Positions 34,831 through 42,962 of a stretch of 42,962 nt of DNA are shown piece by piece; the stretch's first letter is position 1, and every line of letters starts with the position of its first letter. The stretch spans positions 1 through 42,962 of the forward strand of contig NZ_JAHLQE010000143.1 in NCBI RefSeq assembly GCF_018918235.1, written 5' to 3'. The translations under genes and the position numbers were made by a program. The notes beneath the pieces were generated by a model. It worked only from the letters and a program-made list of their open reading frames with translations, did no database searches and was not told the origin of the DNA. Origin of the DNA: Eubacterium sp. MSJ-13. GTDB taxonomy: Bacteria; Bacillota; Clostridia; Lachnospirales; Lachnospiraceae.

Positions 34831-36231
34831 ATGAGATTAAAAAAAGCACTGGCGGTAGCCGTTACTGGAGCACTTGTAGTAGGTAGTATGGCAGGATGTG
34901 GTTCTAAAAAAGATTCATCATCTTCTAAGGACAGCAGTTCATCATCAAATGAGAAGGGCGCTATTACATATGAAAGCGTAAAACTTGGAGAGACAGGAAA
35001 AGATCTTAAAACAACGATCACAATGTTTAATAACAGAACAGATCTTGACTCAGATAAATACAATGGAACAACATGGAAACAGTATCTTGCTGATTTCAAT
35101 AAAATGTATCCTAATATCACAGTTAAGATCAAGACAGATACAAACTATGCAGATGATGCACTTACACATCTTCAGTCAGGTGATTATGAAACGATCATGG
35201 GAATCCCATCAATTGATAAATCTGATCTGAGTACATACTTCATTTCATACGGAAAACTTGATGATATGAAGAAACTGGTAAATTACTCAAATACATGGGA
35301 GTATGACGGAGAGGTTTACGGTGTGGCTTCACTTGCAACTACACAGGGTATTGTTTACAACAAGAAAGTATTTAAAGAGGCAGGAATTAAAGAGATTCCA
35401 AAGACACCTGAAGAATTCATCGATGCATTACAGAAGATTAAAGATAAGACAGATGCTACTCCTCTTTATACAAACTATGCAGCAGGCTGGACAATGGGTG
35501 AATGGGATGCTTATATCGGAATCAATGCAACAGGTGACAATACATATATGAACCAGAAACTTGTTCATACAAAAGATCCATTCAAGGATTATGGTGATGA
35601 TACACATGCTTATTCAGTATATAAGATCTTATATGATGCAGTAAACAAAGGTCTTACAGAAGAAGATTACTCAACAACTGACTGGGAAGGCTGCAAAGTT
35701 AAGATCAACGATGGAAAGATCGGATGTATGGTACTTGGTTCATGGGCTTATCCACAGATGGCAGCAGCAGGAAAACATGGTGATGATATCGGATATATGC
35801 CGTTCCCAATCTCAATTGACGGAAAACAGTATGCATCATCAGGAGCTGATTACAGCTATGGTATCAATGTAAATGCAACAGACGATGAGAAAGAAGCAGC
35901 AATGATCTTTGTTAAATGGCTTACAGAGAAGTCAGGATACTGCTACAACGAAGGTGGTCTTCCAGTTGTTGCAGGAAGCACAGAAACAAAACTTGCATTT
36001 GACAATGTTTCACTTGTAGAAGATGAGCCAGCAGTTAAAGGTGAGGAAGATTATCTTAACGACATGAACTCAGAGTCAGAGCTTAATATCAACAACTCTG
36101 GTAATGATAAGATTCAGGCTATCATTGAGAGCGCAGCTAAGGGAGACAAGAAGTTTGATGACATTATGAAAGAGTGGAACCAGAAATGGAGCGACGCTCA
36201 GGATGCTAACGGAATTGAGGTGACAGACTAA
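34831..36231 (+). CDS. ABC importer substrate-binding lipoprotein (mannooligosaccharide)
   Basis: It is the extracellular sugar-binding lipoprotein of an ABC importer. The start at 34831 follows GGAGG (34819-34823). The 466-residue precursor has a type II signal peptide ending in a lipobox (SMAGC, Cys23), then a Ser/Lys/Asp-rich tether to about 40, then a family 1-like extracellular solute-binding fold with YGVASLATTQGIVYNKKVF and FMVLGSW-like segments. Trp and Tyr residues are frequent, as in oligosaccharide binders. A mannooligosaccharide ligand is inferred from the neighbours. It is first in the importer operon and is followed by a stabilising hairpin. Confidence 0.9.
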   Translation: MRLKKALAVAVTGALVVGSMAGCGSKKDSSSSKDSSSSSNEKGAITYESVKLGETGKDLKTTITMFNNRTDLDSDKYNGTTWKQYLADFNKMYPNITVKIKTDTNYADDALTHLQSGDYETIMGIPSIDKSDLSTYFISYGKLDDMKKLVNYSNTWEYDGEVYGVASLATTQGIVYNKKVFKEAGIKEIPKTPEEFIDALQKIKDKTDATPLYTNYAAGWTMGEWDAYIGINATGDNTYMNQKLVHTKDPFKDYGDDTHAYSVYKILYDAVNKGLTEEDYSTTDWEGCKVKINDGKIGCMVLGSWAYPQMAAAGKHGDDIGYMPFPISIDGKQYASSGADYSYGINVNATDDEKEAAMIFVKWLTEKSGYCYNEGGLPVVAGSTETKLAFDNVSLVEDEPAVKGEEDYLNDMNSESELNINNSGNDKIQAIIESAAKGDKKFDDIMKEWNQKWSDAQDANGIEVTD

Positions 36232-36258
36232 TTTATTAGTCTGCATTCCTTGAAACAA

Positions 36259-36293
36259 GTGCAGTGTATCTTTGATATATGGATACACTGCAC
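36259..36293 (+). promoter_or_regulatory. Stem-loop between binding protein and permease genes
   Basis: A perfect 12-bp stem pairs GTGCAGTGTATC (36259-36270) with GATACACTGCAC (36282-36293) around an 11-base loop, with no T-run after it. Hairpins here commonly protect the binding-protein part of the mRNA or partly stop transcription, so that more binding protein than permease is made. Confidence 0.75.
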
Positions 36294-36317
36294 ATGGAGA
36301 TGGAGGATGATGCTTGT

Positions 36318-37337
36318 ATGAGTACAGCTATTGAAAAAAAGAAAAAAACCGGATTTATGAAATGGCTTAAAAGCCGAAAAGGACAGCAGGCGTTGATATG
36401 TATTGCATTTATGGCTATACCGCTTACTTTGTTGTTCGTGTTTACATATCTTCCGTTTGGAGAGATGGTAAAATTCAGCTTCTACAAAATGAAATATTCA
36501 ACACCGGTTGACAAGAGACAATTTGTAGGACTTGACAATTATAGGGCTGTTTTCAGCCGAAGCGATTGTTTCAGTGCTTTGAAACTGAGTTTGTATTATA
36601 TGGCTGGTGCAATCGTACAGATTATATTAGCTTTATATCTTGCAACAATCCTTAGTTTCAAGGTTAAAGGTGGAAACATCTTCAAGGGACTTATGTTTTT
36701 CCCTTATCTTATAAATGGTATCGCTATCGGTTTCATTTTTAAGTTCTTCTACACAAGAGGATATGTATTTGATACTATCTTACAGTGGTGTGGTTTTGAC
36801 CTGAATCATCTGCCGTATTGGTTGATGGATCAGAAAGTTAATAACTGGTCGCTTGTTGCAACTTCAGTATGGAGATTCTTCGGACAGGAGATGGTTCTCT
36901 TTATCGGTGCTATCATGTCGGTAGATGCGGAACTTTATGAAGCTGCACAGCTTGATGGGGCAAATAAGTTCCATCAGTTTAAAAATATTATACTTCCAAG
37001 TATAAAAACAATCGTAACACTTAATGTAATACTTGCTATAACAGGTTCACTTAGTGCATTTGAACAGCCATTTGTTATCACAACAGGTGCAAATGGAACA
37101 GGTACATATTTCGTAATCATGAATAAGATAGCACATACAAGCCAGAAGGTCGGCCTTGCATCGGCAATGGCGGTTGTACTGTTGATGATAATCTTTGTAT
37201 GTACGATTTTACAAAATCTGTTCTTCAAGTTTGTATTCAGAGATGCGGATTCGGAGGATGAAACATACGCAGCTAAGAAAGCTAAGAAAAAACTTGAAAA
37301 AGAGAACAAAAAGAAGATGGCAAAGGGGGTTGCATGA
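36318..37337 (+). CDS. ABC sugar permease, MalF/UgpA type
   Basis: This 339-residue membrane protein has about six helices and a short Lys-rich cytoplasmic N-terminus and C-terminus. The EAA-loop that contacts the ATPase reads ELYEAAQLDGANKFHQFKNIILPSI. The start at 36318 is chosen because GGAGG at 36302-36306 precedes it; ATG 36279 lies within the hairpin loop. It forms the channel with the next protein, whose start codon follows its stop after one base. Confidence 0.92.
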   Translation: MSTAIEKKKKTGFMKWLKSRKGQQALICIAFMAIPLTLLFVFTYLPFGEMVKFSFYKMKYSTPVDKRQFVGLDNYRAVFSRSDCFSALKLSLYYMAGAIVQIILALYLATILSFKVKGGNIFKGLMFFPYLINGIAIGFIFKFFYTRGYVFDTILQWCGFDLNHLPYWLMDQKVNNWSLVATSVWRFFGQEMVLFIGAIMSVDAELYEAAQLDGANKFHQFKNIILPSIKTIVTLNVILAITGSLSAFEQPFVITTGANGTGTYFVIMNKIAHTSQKVGLASAMAVVLLMIIFVCTILQNLFFKFVFRDADSEDETYAAKKAKKKLEKENKKKMAKGVA

Positions 37338-37338
37338 C

Positions 37339-38202
37339 ATGGCTAATACAAAAAAGAGAAGAAAACATTATACTCCTGGGCAGATAATATGGACAATAGT
37401 TGAATATGCTTCACTTATATTTTTCTCACTTTGCGCTGTAATACCTCTTGTGTCATGTGTTATCACGGCATTTAAGACAAAGGAAGAATATGACACGACA
37501 AGTGTAATGACACTTCCAAAAAGTTTCCTGAATTTTGATAATTTTATAACTGCATTTAAAACGGCAAATATGGGACGCGCATTTTTGAATTCCGTAATAG
37601 TTATGGTATGTGTTTTAGCTATATCGGTTGTGGTGGGAACACAGCTCGCATATGTGCTTAACAGATTCAAATTTCCAGGAAATGGACTTATCAGAAACCT
37701 GTTTTTATTTGCATCACTGCTTCCAGCAGTTGCAATGCAGGTAACTGTATATAACATCATGGGTGATCTTGGACTTATAAATCACCTCTATGGTTACATC
37801 ATAATGTCATGTGGAACAGATATCATTTCAATTTATATCTTCATTCAGTATATGGAAAATATTCCAATATCGCTTGATGAGTCAGCTATCATCGATGGTG
37901 CTTCATACTGGCAGATATATTGGAAGATAATGCTTCCTCTTTTGAAACCGGCAATCATAACATCATGTATATTAAAAGGTGTTGGTGTATACAACGAATA
38001 CTACTCAGCAAATCTTTATCTCCAGAAAGATGAGTTAAAGACAATGGCTATTTCACTTTATACATTCGTAGGACCTATGGGAAGCCAGTATAATCTTATC
38101 TGTGCAGGTGTTATCATATCACTTCTTCCAGCACTTCTTGTATTTATATGCTGTCAGAAACATATTTACAGTGGTATAACAGCAGGTGCGGTTAAAGGCT
38201 AA
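37339..38202 (+). CDS. ABC sugar permease, MalG type
   Basis: It is the second permease subunit (287 residues, about six helices). The EAA loop is SLDESAIIDGASYWQIYWKI. The start at 37339 follows AAGGGGG; the longer in-frame reading from 37195 lies within the first permease gene. No ATP-binding subunit is encoded anywhere in the window. Sugar importers of this family in Firmicutes usually borrow a shared MsmK/MalK-like ATPase encoded elsewhere. Confidence 0.92.
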   Translation: MANTKKRRKHYTPGQIIWTIVEYASLIFFSLCAVIPLVSCVITAFKTKEEYDTTSVMTLPKSFLNFDNFITAFKTANMGRAFLNSVIVMVCVLAISVVVGTQLAYVLNRFKFPGNGLIRNLFLFASLLPAVAMQVTVYNIMGDLGLINHLYGYIIMSCGTDIISIYIFIQYMENIPISLDESAIIDGASYWQIYWKIMLPLLKPAIITSCILKGVGVYNEYYSANLYLQKDELKTMAISLYTFVGPMGSQYNLICAGVIISLLPALLVFICCQKHIYSGITAGAVKG

Positions 38203-38227
38203 AGTGCAGATTTGAAGGAGGGAGATC

Positions 38228-39406
38228 ATGAAAGTTTCCGAGTTAAAGAGCGAAATTAAAAATGAACTTACAGATCATATAATTCCATTTTGGGAAAAAC
38301 TCCGTGATGATGAGTATGGCGGATATTATGGATGGCTTGATTTTGATCTGAATCTTAATAAAAAAGCAGAAAAAGGATGTATTTTAAACAGCAGGATCAC
38401 ATGGTTTTTTGCAAGAGCATATCTGCTTCTTGGAGATGAAAAACTTCTTGATGAAGCAAAACACGGATATGAGTTTTTGAGAGATAAGTGTATTGACAGA
38501 GAAAATGGGGGCGTTTTCTGGTCGTTAAATTATGACGGAACACCAAAAGACACGACAAAACATACTTACAATCAGGCGTTTTCTATATATGCACTTTCAA
38601 CATATTACGATGCTTCAAAAGATGAGGAAGCTCTTAAAACAGCTATGGAGTTGTTTGAACTTATCGAATCAAAGTGCATGGATGATGTTGGTTATCTTGA
38701 AGCATTTACAAGAGAATTCATTTTAGAGGAAAATGACAAGCTGTCTGAAAACGGTGTGATAGCGGATAAGACAATGAATACACTTTTACATGTACTTGAA
38801 GCGTACACAGAGTTGTATCGTGTATCAAAAGATGAAAAAGTTAAAAACAGGCTTATGTGGATAATGAACCTGTTTGAGACAAAAATATATAATCCCGATT
38901 TAAAGAGACAGGAAGTATTTTTTGATGCAAACTATAATTCAATAATTGATCTTCATTCTTATGGCCACGATATTGAGACATCATGGCTTATGGACAGATG
39001 TACAGAGGTAGTAGGAGATGCATCTGCTAAAGAAAGAATGGATAAGATAACAAAAGAACTTGTTAAAAAAACATATGAGACCGCATATGATGGTCACTCT
39101 GTCGCAAATGAATGTGACAGAGGGGTTGTCAATGAAAACAGGATATGGTGGATTCAGGCAGAATCAATAGTTGGATTTTTCAATGCATATACTAAAGATA
39201 CTGACAGAAAAGAATATCTTGATGCAGTATTTAATATATGGGAATACACAAAGAAATACATTATAGATGACAGAGAGGGTTCAGAATGGTTCTGGTATGT
39301 AAGACATGATGGAACACCTGTTGAGACAGAACCAATAGTAGAACCGTGGAAATGTCCATATCATAATGGAAGAATGTGTATTGAGATGATTGAGAGGATT
39401 TCGTAG
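38228..39406 (+). CDS. Mannobiose / cellobiose 2-epimerase (AGE family)
   Basis: It epimerises the reducing-end sugar of beta-1,4-disaccharides at C2. The 392-residue (alpha/alpha)6 barrel has the family start LTDHIIPFWEKLRDDEYGGYYGWLD (in part), and the two catalytic histidines are visible as His247 in HSYGHDIETSW and His379 in WKCPYHNGRM. In this locus the likely step is mannobiose to 4-O-beta-mannosyl-glucose, feeding the GH130 enzyme that follows. AAGGAGGGAG precedes the ATG. It lacks a signal peptide and is cytoplasmic. Confidence 0.92.
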   Translation: MKVSELKSEIKNELTDHIIPFWEKLRDDEYGGYYGWLDFDLNLNKKAEKGCILNSRITWFFARAYLLLGDEKLLDEAKHGYEFLRDKCIDRENGGVFWSLNYDGTPKDTTKHTYNQAFSIYALSTYYDASKDEEALKTAMELFELIESKCMDDVGYLEAFTREFILEENDKLSENGVIADKTMNTLLHVLEAYTELYRVSKDEKVKNRLMWIMNLFETKIYNPDLKRQEVFFDANYNSIIDLHSYGHDIETSWLMDRCTEVVGDASAKERMDKITKELVKKTYETAYDGHSVANECDRGVVNENRIWWIQAESIVGFFNAYTKDTDRKEYLDAVFNIWEYTKKYIIDDREGSEWFWYVRHDGTPVETEPIVEPWKCPYHNGRMCIEMIERIS

Positions 39407-39512
39407 GCTTGCGATCCGATAAATGTTCTCAAAAATACTATAAAGATTTCTAAAAGATATGATTAAAAGTTATATATTTAAATAGGAAAGAATAGCAGCA
39501 GGAGGAAGAAAT

Positions 39513-40682
39513 ATGCATGAGAGATATGCGATTGAATTAAATAAACAGGAGAAGATTCTGTCAAGAAAAAATTTTAAAACAGATTTTTACAATGGTATAT
39601 ATGACAGATATGAGTATCCTGTTCTTACGAGAGAACATATTCCGCTTACATGGAGATATGACCTTGATGAAAAGACAAATCCTTATTTCATGGAGCGTCT
39701 TGGCGTTAACGCCGTTATGAATTCAGGTGCTATCATGTTGAATGGAAAGTATTATCTTATAGCAAGAATAGAGGGAAATGATAGAAAATCATTCTTTGGA
39801 GTTGCAGAGAGTGACAATGGAATAGATGGATTCAGATTTTGGGATTATCCTATTTTACTTGATGACACATGCAAGGATGAGACTAATGTATATGATATGC
39901 GTCTTACAAAGCATGAGGACGGATATATATATGGAGTCTTTTGTTCAGAGAGTAAAGACAAGAGTGTAAATGATCTTTCGGCAGCAGTAGCTGAGGCAGG
40001 AATAGTAAGAACAAAAGATCTTAAACACTGGGAGCGTCTTGACAATCTTAAAACACTTCGTTCACCACAGCAGAGAAATGTTGTTCTTCATCCTGAATTT
40101 GTAGATGGAAAATATGCATTCTACACAAGACCGATGGATGACTTTATTGATACAGGCTCAGGCGGAGGAATAGGCTTTGGACTCTGCGACGATATCTGTC
40201 ATGCAGTTATTGATGAGGAGCGTATGACAAGCCTTAGAAAATATCATACGATCACTGAAGCTAAGAATGGAGCAGGTGCAACACCTATCAAGACTGACAA
40301 AGGCTGGATTCATATCGCACATGGTGTAAGAAATACAGCGGCAGGTCTTAGATATGTCATATATGCATTTGCAACAGCACTTGATGATCCTGGAAAAGTC
40401 ATTGCTGAACCTTCAGGTATGCTTATCGGACCAAGAGGTGATGAGCGTGTTGGAGATGTTTCAAATGTTGTGTTTACAAATGGAGCAATCGTAAATGAGA
40501 ATAATGAAGTATTTATATATTATGCTTCAAGTGATACAAGACTTCATGTGGCAACAACTACAATAGATAGACTTGTGGACTATGTATTTAACACACCACA
40601 GGATCCGGGGCGTTCGGTAGAATGTGTCGCACAGAGATGTGAAATGATAAAAAAGAACCTTGATATATTAAATAAGAAGTAA
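39513..40682 (+). CDS. GH130 4-O-beta-D-mannosyl-D-glucose phosphorylase (subfamily 1 type)
   Basis: It phosphorolyses Man-beta-1,4-Glc to mannose-1-phosphate and glucose. The 389-residue five-bladed beta-propeller has Asp128 in [12 protein letters not shown] as the catalytic acid and the phosphate- and sugar-binding motifs [21 protein letters not shown] and HGVRNTAAG. The length and the long N-terminal arm (about 1-60) fit the mannosyl-glucose phosphorylase subfamily. It sits between the epimerase that makes its substrate and a second GH130 gene. AGGAGG lies before the ATG. Confidence 0.88.
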   Translation: MHERYAIELNKQEKILSRKNFKTDFYNGIYDRYEYPVLTREHIPLTWRYDLDEKTNPYFMERLGVNAVMNSGAIMLNGKYYLIARIEGNDRKSFFGVAESDNGIDGFRFWDYPILLDDTCKDETNVYDMRLTKHEDGYIYGVFCSESKDKSVNDLSAAVAEAGIVRTKDLKHWERLDNLKTLRSPQQRNVVLHPEFVDGKYAFYTRPMDDFIDTGSGGGIGFGLCDDICHAVIDEERMTSLRKYHTITEAKNGAGATPIKTDKGWIHIAHGVRNTAAGLRYVIYAFATALDDPGKVIAEPSGMLIGPRGDERVGDVSNVVFTNGAIVNENNEVFIYYASSDTRLHVATTTIDRLVDYVFNTPQDPGRSVECVAQRCEMIKKNLDILNKK

Positions 40683-40709
40683 TACTACAAAAATCAGGAG
40701 GATAAGCTT

Positions 40710-41732
40710 ATGTCAGAAATAAAAATGATCAGTCCGGCTGTGAAGAATGTTCCTTGGCAGGATAAGCCGGAAGGACTTAAAGGTGCTCCTATATGGAGAT
40801 ATACAGAAAACCCTATAATAGGAAGAAATCCGGTTGAGGGAGTTGCGAGAATCTTTAACAGTGCCGTAATTCCATATGAAGGTGAGTTTATCGGAGTATT
40901 CCGTGGAGAGCAGACAAACGGAGTTCCATATATTTATCTTGGAAGAAGTAAGGATGCTATACATTGGGATTTTGAAAAAGATAAGATTGATTTCGTCGAT
41001 GAGAATGGCGAACCATTTATGCCTGTATATGCGTATGACCCAAGGCTTGTAAAAGTTGAAGATACATACTATATAATCTGGTGTCAGGATTTTTATGGTG
41101 CAGCAATAGGAATGGCAAAGACAAAAGATTTTAAGACATTTACAAGAATTGAAAATCCATTCCTTCCATTTAACAGAAATGCAGTATTGTTCCCAAGAAA
41201 GATAAATGGAAACTTCATGCTTCTCTCAAGACCATCAGACAGCGGTCATACACCATTTGGAGACATCTTCATAAGTGAGAGCCCTGACCTTACATATTGG
41301 GGAAAACACCGTCATGTAATGGGTAAAGGTTCAGAGTGGTGGCAGTCACTCAAGATTGGTGGAGGAGCTGCTCCTATAGAAACGAGCGAAGGATGGCTCT
41401 TATTCTACCACGGTGTAAGTGGAACATGTAATGGTTATGTATATTCTATCGGTGGAGCTATACTTGATATCGACAATCCGTCAATCGTTAAGTATCGTTG
41501 TGAAAATTTCCTTCTCACACCGGAAGAATGGTATGAGGAGAGAGGTTTTGTGCCAAATGTATGCTTCCCATGTGCAACTATCCATGACAGTGAGACAGGA
41601 AAGATAGCAGTATATTACGGTGCAGCGGACAGCTATGTAGGACTTGCATTTACAAAACTTGATGAGATAGTTGATTATATCAAGAAAAACAGTAAGGTGA
41701 CTGAGCAGGATACAGAGATAGGTCGTAGATAA
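40710..41732 (+). CDS. GH130 beta-1,4-mannooligosaccharide phosphorylase (subfamily 2 type)
   Basis: This second GH130 enzyme of 340 residues is only distantly related to the first. The catalytic Asp110 is in YAYDPRLVKVED. Other family segments are GVARIFNSAVIPYEG, FNRNAVLFPRK, LLSRPSDSGHTPFGDI and GGGAAPIETSEGWLLFYHGV. The shorter length and NPVEGVARIFN start match mannooligosaccharide phosphorylases that remove mannose-1-phosphate from the non-reducing end of longer chains. CAGGAGGA precedes the ATG. Exact chain-length preference cannot be read from sequence. Confidence 0.86.
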   Translation: MSEIKMISPAVKNVPWQDKPEGLKGAPIWRYTENPIIGRNPVEGVARIFNSAVIPYEGEFIGVFRGEQTNGVPYIYLGRSKDAIHWDFEKDKIDFVDENGEPFMPVYAYDPRLVKVEDTYYIIWCQDFYGAAIGMAKTKDFKTFTRIENPFLPFNRNAVLFPRKINGNFMLLSRPSDSGHTPFGDIFISESPDLTYWGKHRHVMGKGSEWWQSLKIGGGAAPIETSEGWLLFYHGVSGTCNGYVYSIGGAILDIDNPSIVKYRCENFLLTPEEWYEERGFVPNVCFPCATIHDSETGKIAVYYGAADSYVGLAFTKLDEIVDYIKKNSKVTEQDTEIGRR

Positions 41733-41832
41733 CAGTATCAGGACTTTAACTTTCATATTTAAGATTTAATATATAAAATTCAGAAAAGATTCAATAATTC
41801 ACAGAAAATCACAAAACAGATAACTGAATAAT

Positions 41833-41876
41833 CGCATTTAAAACATCCCCGGTGTTCCGGGGGTGTATTAAGTGCG
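41833..41876. repeat. Strong 20-bp hairpin upstream of manA
   Basis: Bases 41833-41852 pair with 41857-41876 around a TGTT tetraloop, with one mismatch and two G-T pairs and a GC-rich apex (CCCCGG with CCGGGG). No T-run follows on either strand, so it is not a standard terminator. It lies in the 226-base gap before manA, which has no other feature I can name. A transcript-stabilising or processing structure, or a dispersed repeat, is possible. Confidence 0.7.
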
Positions 41877-41958
41877 CCTAAAAACAGGAAAAATATAAAG
41901 AAATCACATTATGTTGCTCGTATTTCGTGGAAGATAATGTGTAGAAATGAGGTGCAGA

Positions 41959-42903
41959 ATGAAACAGGATATATTATTTTTAGAGCCGGTATTTACACAT
42001 AATGTATGGGGTGGAACAAGGTTACACAATGACTTTGGATATGATGTTGAGGGTGATGACATAGGAGAGTGCTGGGGAATAGCGGCACATCAGAATGGTG
42101 ATTGTACTGTTACAAACGGAGAATTTAAGGGAGAAAAACTCTCTAAACTCTGGGATGAGCACAGAGAACTTTTTGGAAATGCGAAAGGTGTGAGATTTCC
42201 TCTTCTTGTCAAGATTATAGATGCGAAAAATGACCTTAGTATTCAGGTTCATCCAGATGATACATATGCAAAAGAACATGAGAATGGTTCATTTGGAAAA
42301 ATGGAATGTTGGTATATTCTTGATTGCAAAGAAGATGAAAAGATAGTTATCGGTCACAATGCAAAGACAAAAGAAGAACTTGAAGACATGGTAAATGAAA
42401 AACGCTGGAATAATTTTATAAGAGAGATTCCTATTAAAAAGGGAGACTTTTTACAGATAGATCCTGGAACTGTCCATGCGATAAAAGGTGGAACACTTAT
42501 TCTTGAGACACAGCAGAACAGTGATATCACATACAGAGTTTATGATTATGACAGATTAAGCAATGGAAAGCTTAGACCTCTTCATATAAAACAAAGTTTT
42601 GATGTGATAAATGTACCTGCAAAATCAGCAGATGACAGTATTATTGAAGAAAAGTTTTCAGATGATAAGAATAGCATACAGCAGTTTATTGACTGTGAAT
42701 ATTATAAAGTGTTCAAAATAAATGTAAATGACAATATGGAATTTACACAGGACGCAGATTTTATACTTATGACTGTAGTAGAAGGCAGTGGGAAGATAAA
42801 TGGATGTGAGATAAGAAAGGGAAGCCATTTCGTAGTGACAAGCGAGTGCGATGCAATCGAACTTGAAGGAAAGATGCAGATAGTGGCATCTGTTTCAAAA
42901 TAG
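41959..42903 (+). CDS. manA: Mannose-6-phosphate isomerase, class I
   Basis: It converts mannose-6-phosphate to fructose-6-phosphate. The 314-residue cupin protein starts with the family pattern LFLEPVFTHNVWGGTRL. The zinc ligands lie in IQVHPDD (His98) and KMECWYI (Glu near 116), with GTVHAIKGGT giving a further histidine. It is the short bacterial form. Start 41959 follows AGGTG; the ATG at 41947 would precede that sequence. It completes the mannose-1-phosphate to glycolysis route of the locus. Confidence 0.93.
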   Translation: MKQDILFLEPVFTHNVWGGTRLHNDFGYDVEGDDIGECWGIAAHQNGDCTVTNGEFKGEKLSKLWDEHRELFGNAKGVRFPLLVKIIDAKNDLSIQVHPDDTYAKEHENGSFGKMECWYILDCKEDEKIVIGHNAKTKEELEDMVNEKRWNNFIREIPIKKGDFLQIDPGTVHAIKGGTLILETQQNSDITYRVYDYDRLSNGKLRPLHIKQSFDVINVPAKSADDSIIEEKFSDDKNSIQQFIDCEYYKVFKINVNDNMEFTQDADFILMTVVEGSGKINGCEIRKGSHFVVTSECDAIELEGKMQIVASVSK

Positions 42904-42908
42904 ATTGT

Positions 42909-42932
42909 CAAGCGGATATTCGCAATCCGCTT
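42909..42932. repeat. Palindromic dispersed repeat, partner of 4715-4736
   Basis: AAGCGGAT (42910-42917) and ATCCGCTT (42925-42932) form a perfect 8-bp stem with a 7-base loop directly after manA. It is an inverted copy of the element in the dapF-murE gap (21 of 22 bases). It may act as the manA 3' end structure; no T-run follows within the window. Confidence 0.6.
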
Positions 42933-42962
42933 TGCTACTTGCTCATAACACTATTAGCTGCT

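Noticed and set aside
37195-37338. N-terminal extension of the second permease
   Set aside because: It lies inside the first permease gene in another frame and encodes an Arg/Lys-rich stretch foreign to the family; the start at 37339 has its own ribosome binding site.

Overview
The window looks like chromosomal DNA from a low-GC, spore-forming, strictly fermentative Firmicute, most likely a gut Lachnospiraceae (Roseburia/Lachnospira/Eubacterium-like). This rests on A+T-rich DNA with strong AGGAGG ribosome binding sites, meso-DAP-type MurE plus DapF, the priA-def-fmt-rsmB-rlmN-prpC-prkC-rsgA-rpe-thiN gene order, a CotF-like coat protein, Pro/Thr-rich secreted proteins, and a phosphorolytic mannan-sugar locus of the kind known from Roseburia. 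The species cannot be fixed from sequence reading alone. I saw no tRNA, rRNA, CRISPR array, phage or insertion sequence.

Layout. 1-500: rpmF (L32) with a near-consensus promoter and terminator, then an unusually long near-perfect hairpin. 525-3714: a CgeB-like glycosyltransferase (minus strand) divergent from a secreted CAP-domain protein with a 16-residue Pro/Thr tandem repeat and an Fn3-like C-terminus. 3866-6285: dapF and murE, which supply and insert meso-diaminopimelate. 6422-18540: a dense housekeeping block covering replication restart (priA), protein and tRNA formyl-Met handling (def, fmt), rRNA modification (rsmB, rlmN), a PP2C phosphatase/PASTA kinase pair, 30S assembly GTPase rsgA, rpe, a PilZ c-di-GMP receptor and thiN. 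18690-24157: CotF-like protein, M20 amidohydrolase, DHA2-type MFS exporter, and a soluble hybrid histidine kinase. 24158-24453: non-coding, with a nested hairpin, spaced repeats and a palindrome.

24454-27516: three consecutive exported proteins. Two share a clearly homologous beta-rich domain; two end in BspA-like leucine-rich repeats and the third ends in a membrane anchor. I cannot assign them a known function. They are the best candidates for something undescribed, probably surface glycan binding.

27857-42903: an almost complete beta-mannooligosaccharide utilisation locus. It holds a phosphohexomutase, GH36 alpha-galactosidase, YesL-like membrane protein, LacI and AraC regulators, an ABC importer (lipoprotein plus two permeases, no ATPase), an AGE-family mannobiose/cellobiose 2-epimerase, two different GH130 phosphorylases and mannose-6-phosphate isomerase. 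The inferred flow is as follows. Imported galacto-mannooligosaccharides lose galactose (GH36). GH130_2 phosphorolyses longer chains. Mannobiose is epimerised to mannosyl-glucose and cleaved by GH130_1. Mannose-1-P then goes to mannose-6-P (mutase) and to fructose-6-P (ManA). No secreted mannanase is present in the window.

The promoters of this locus share a 9-bp word (TTACTTAAA or its complement). The divergent araC/ABC promoter region has a tandem 20-bp-spaced repeat abutting the -35 and a palindrome over the expected transcription start, an activator-plus-repressor layout.
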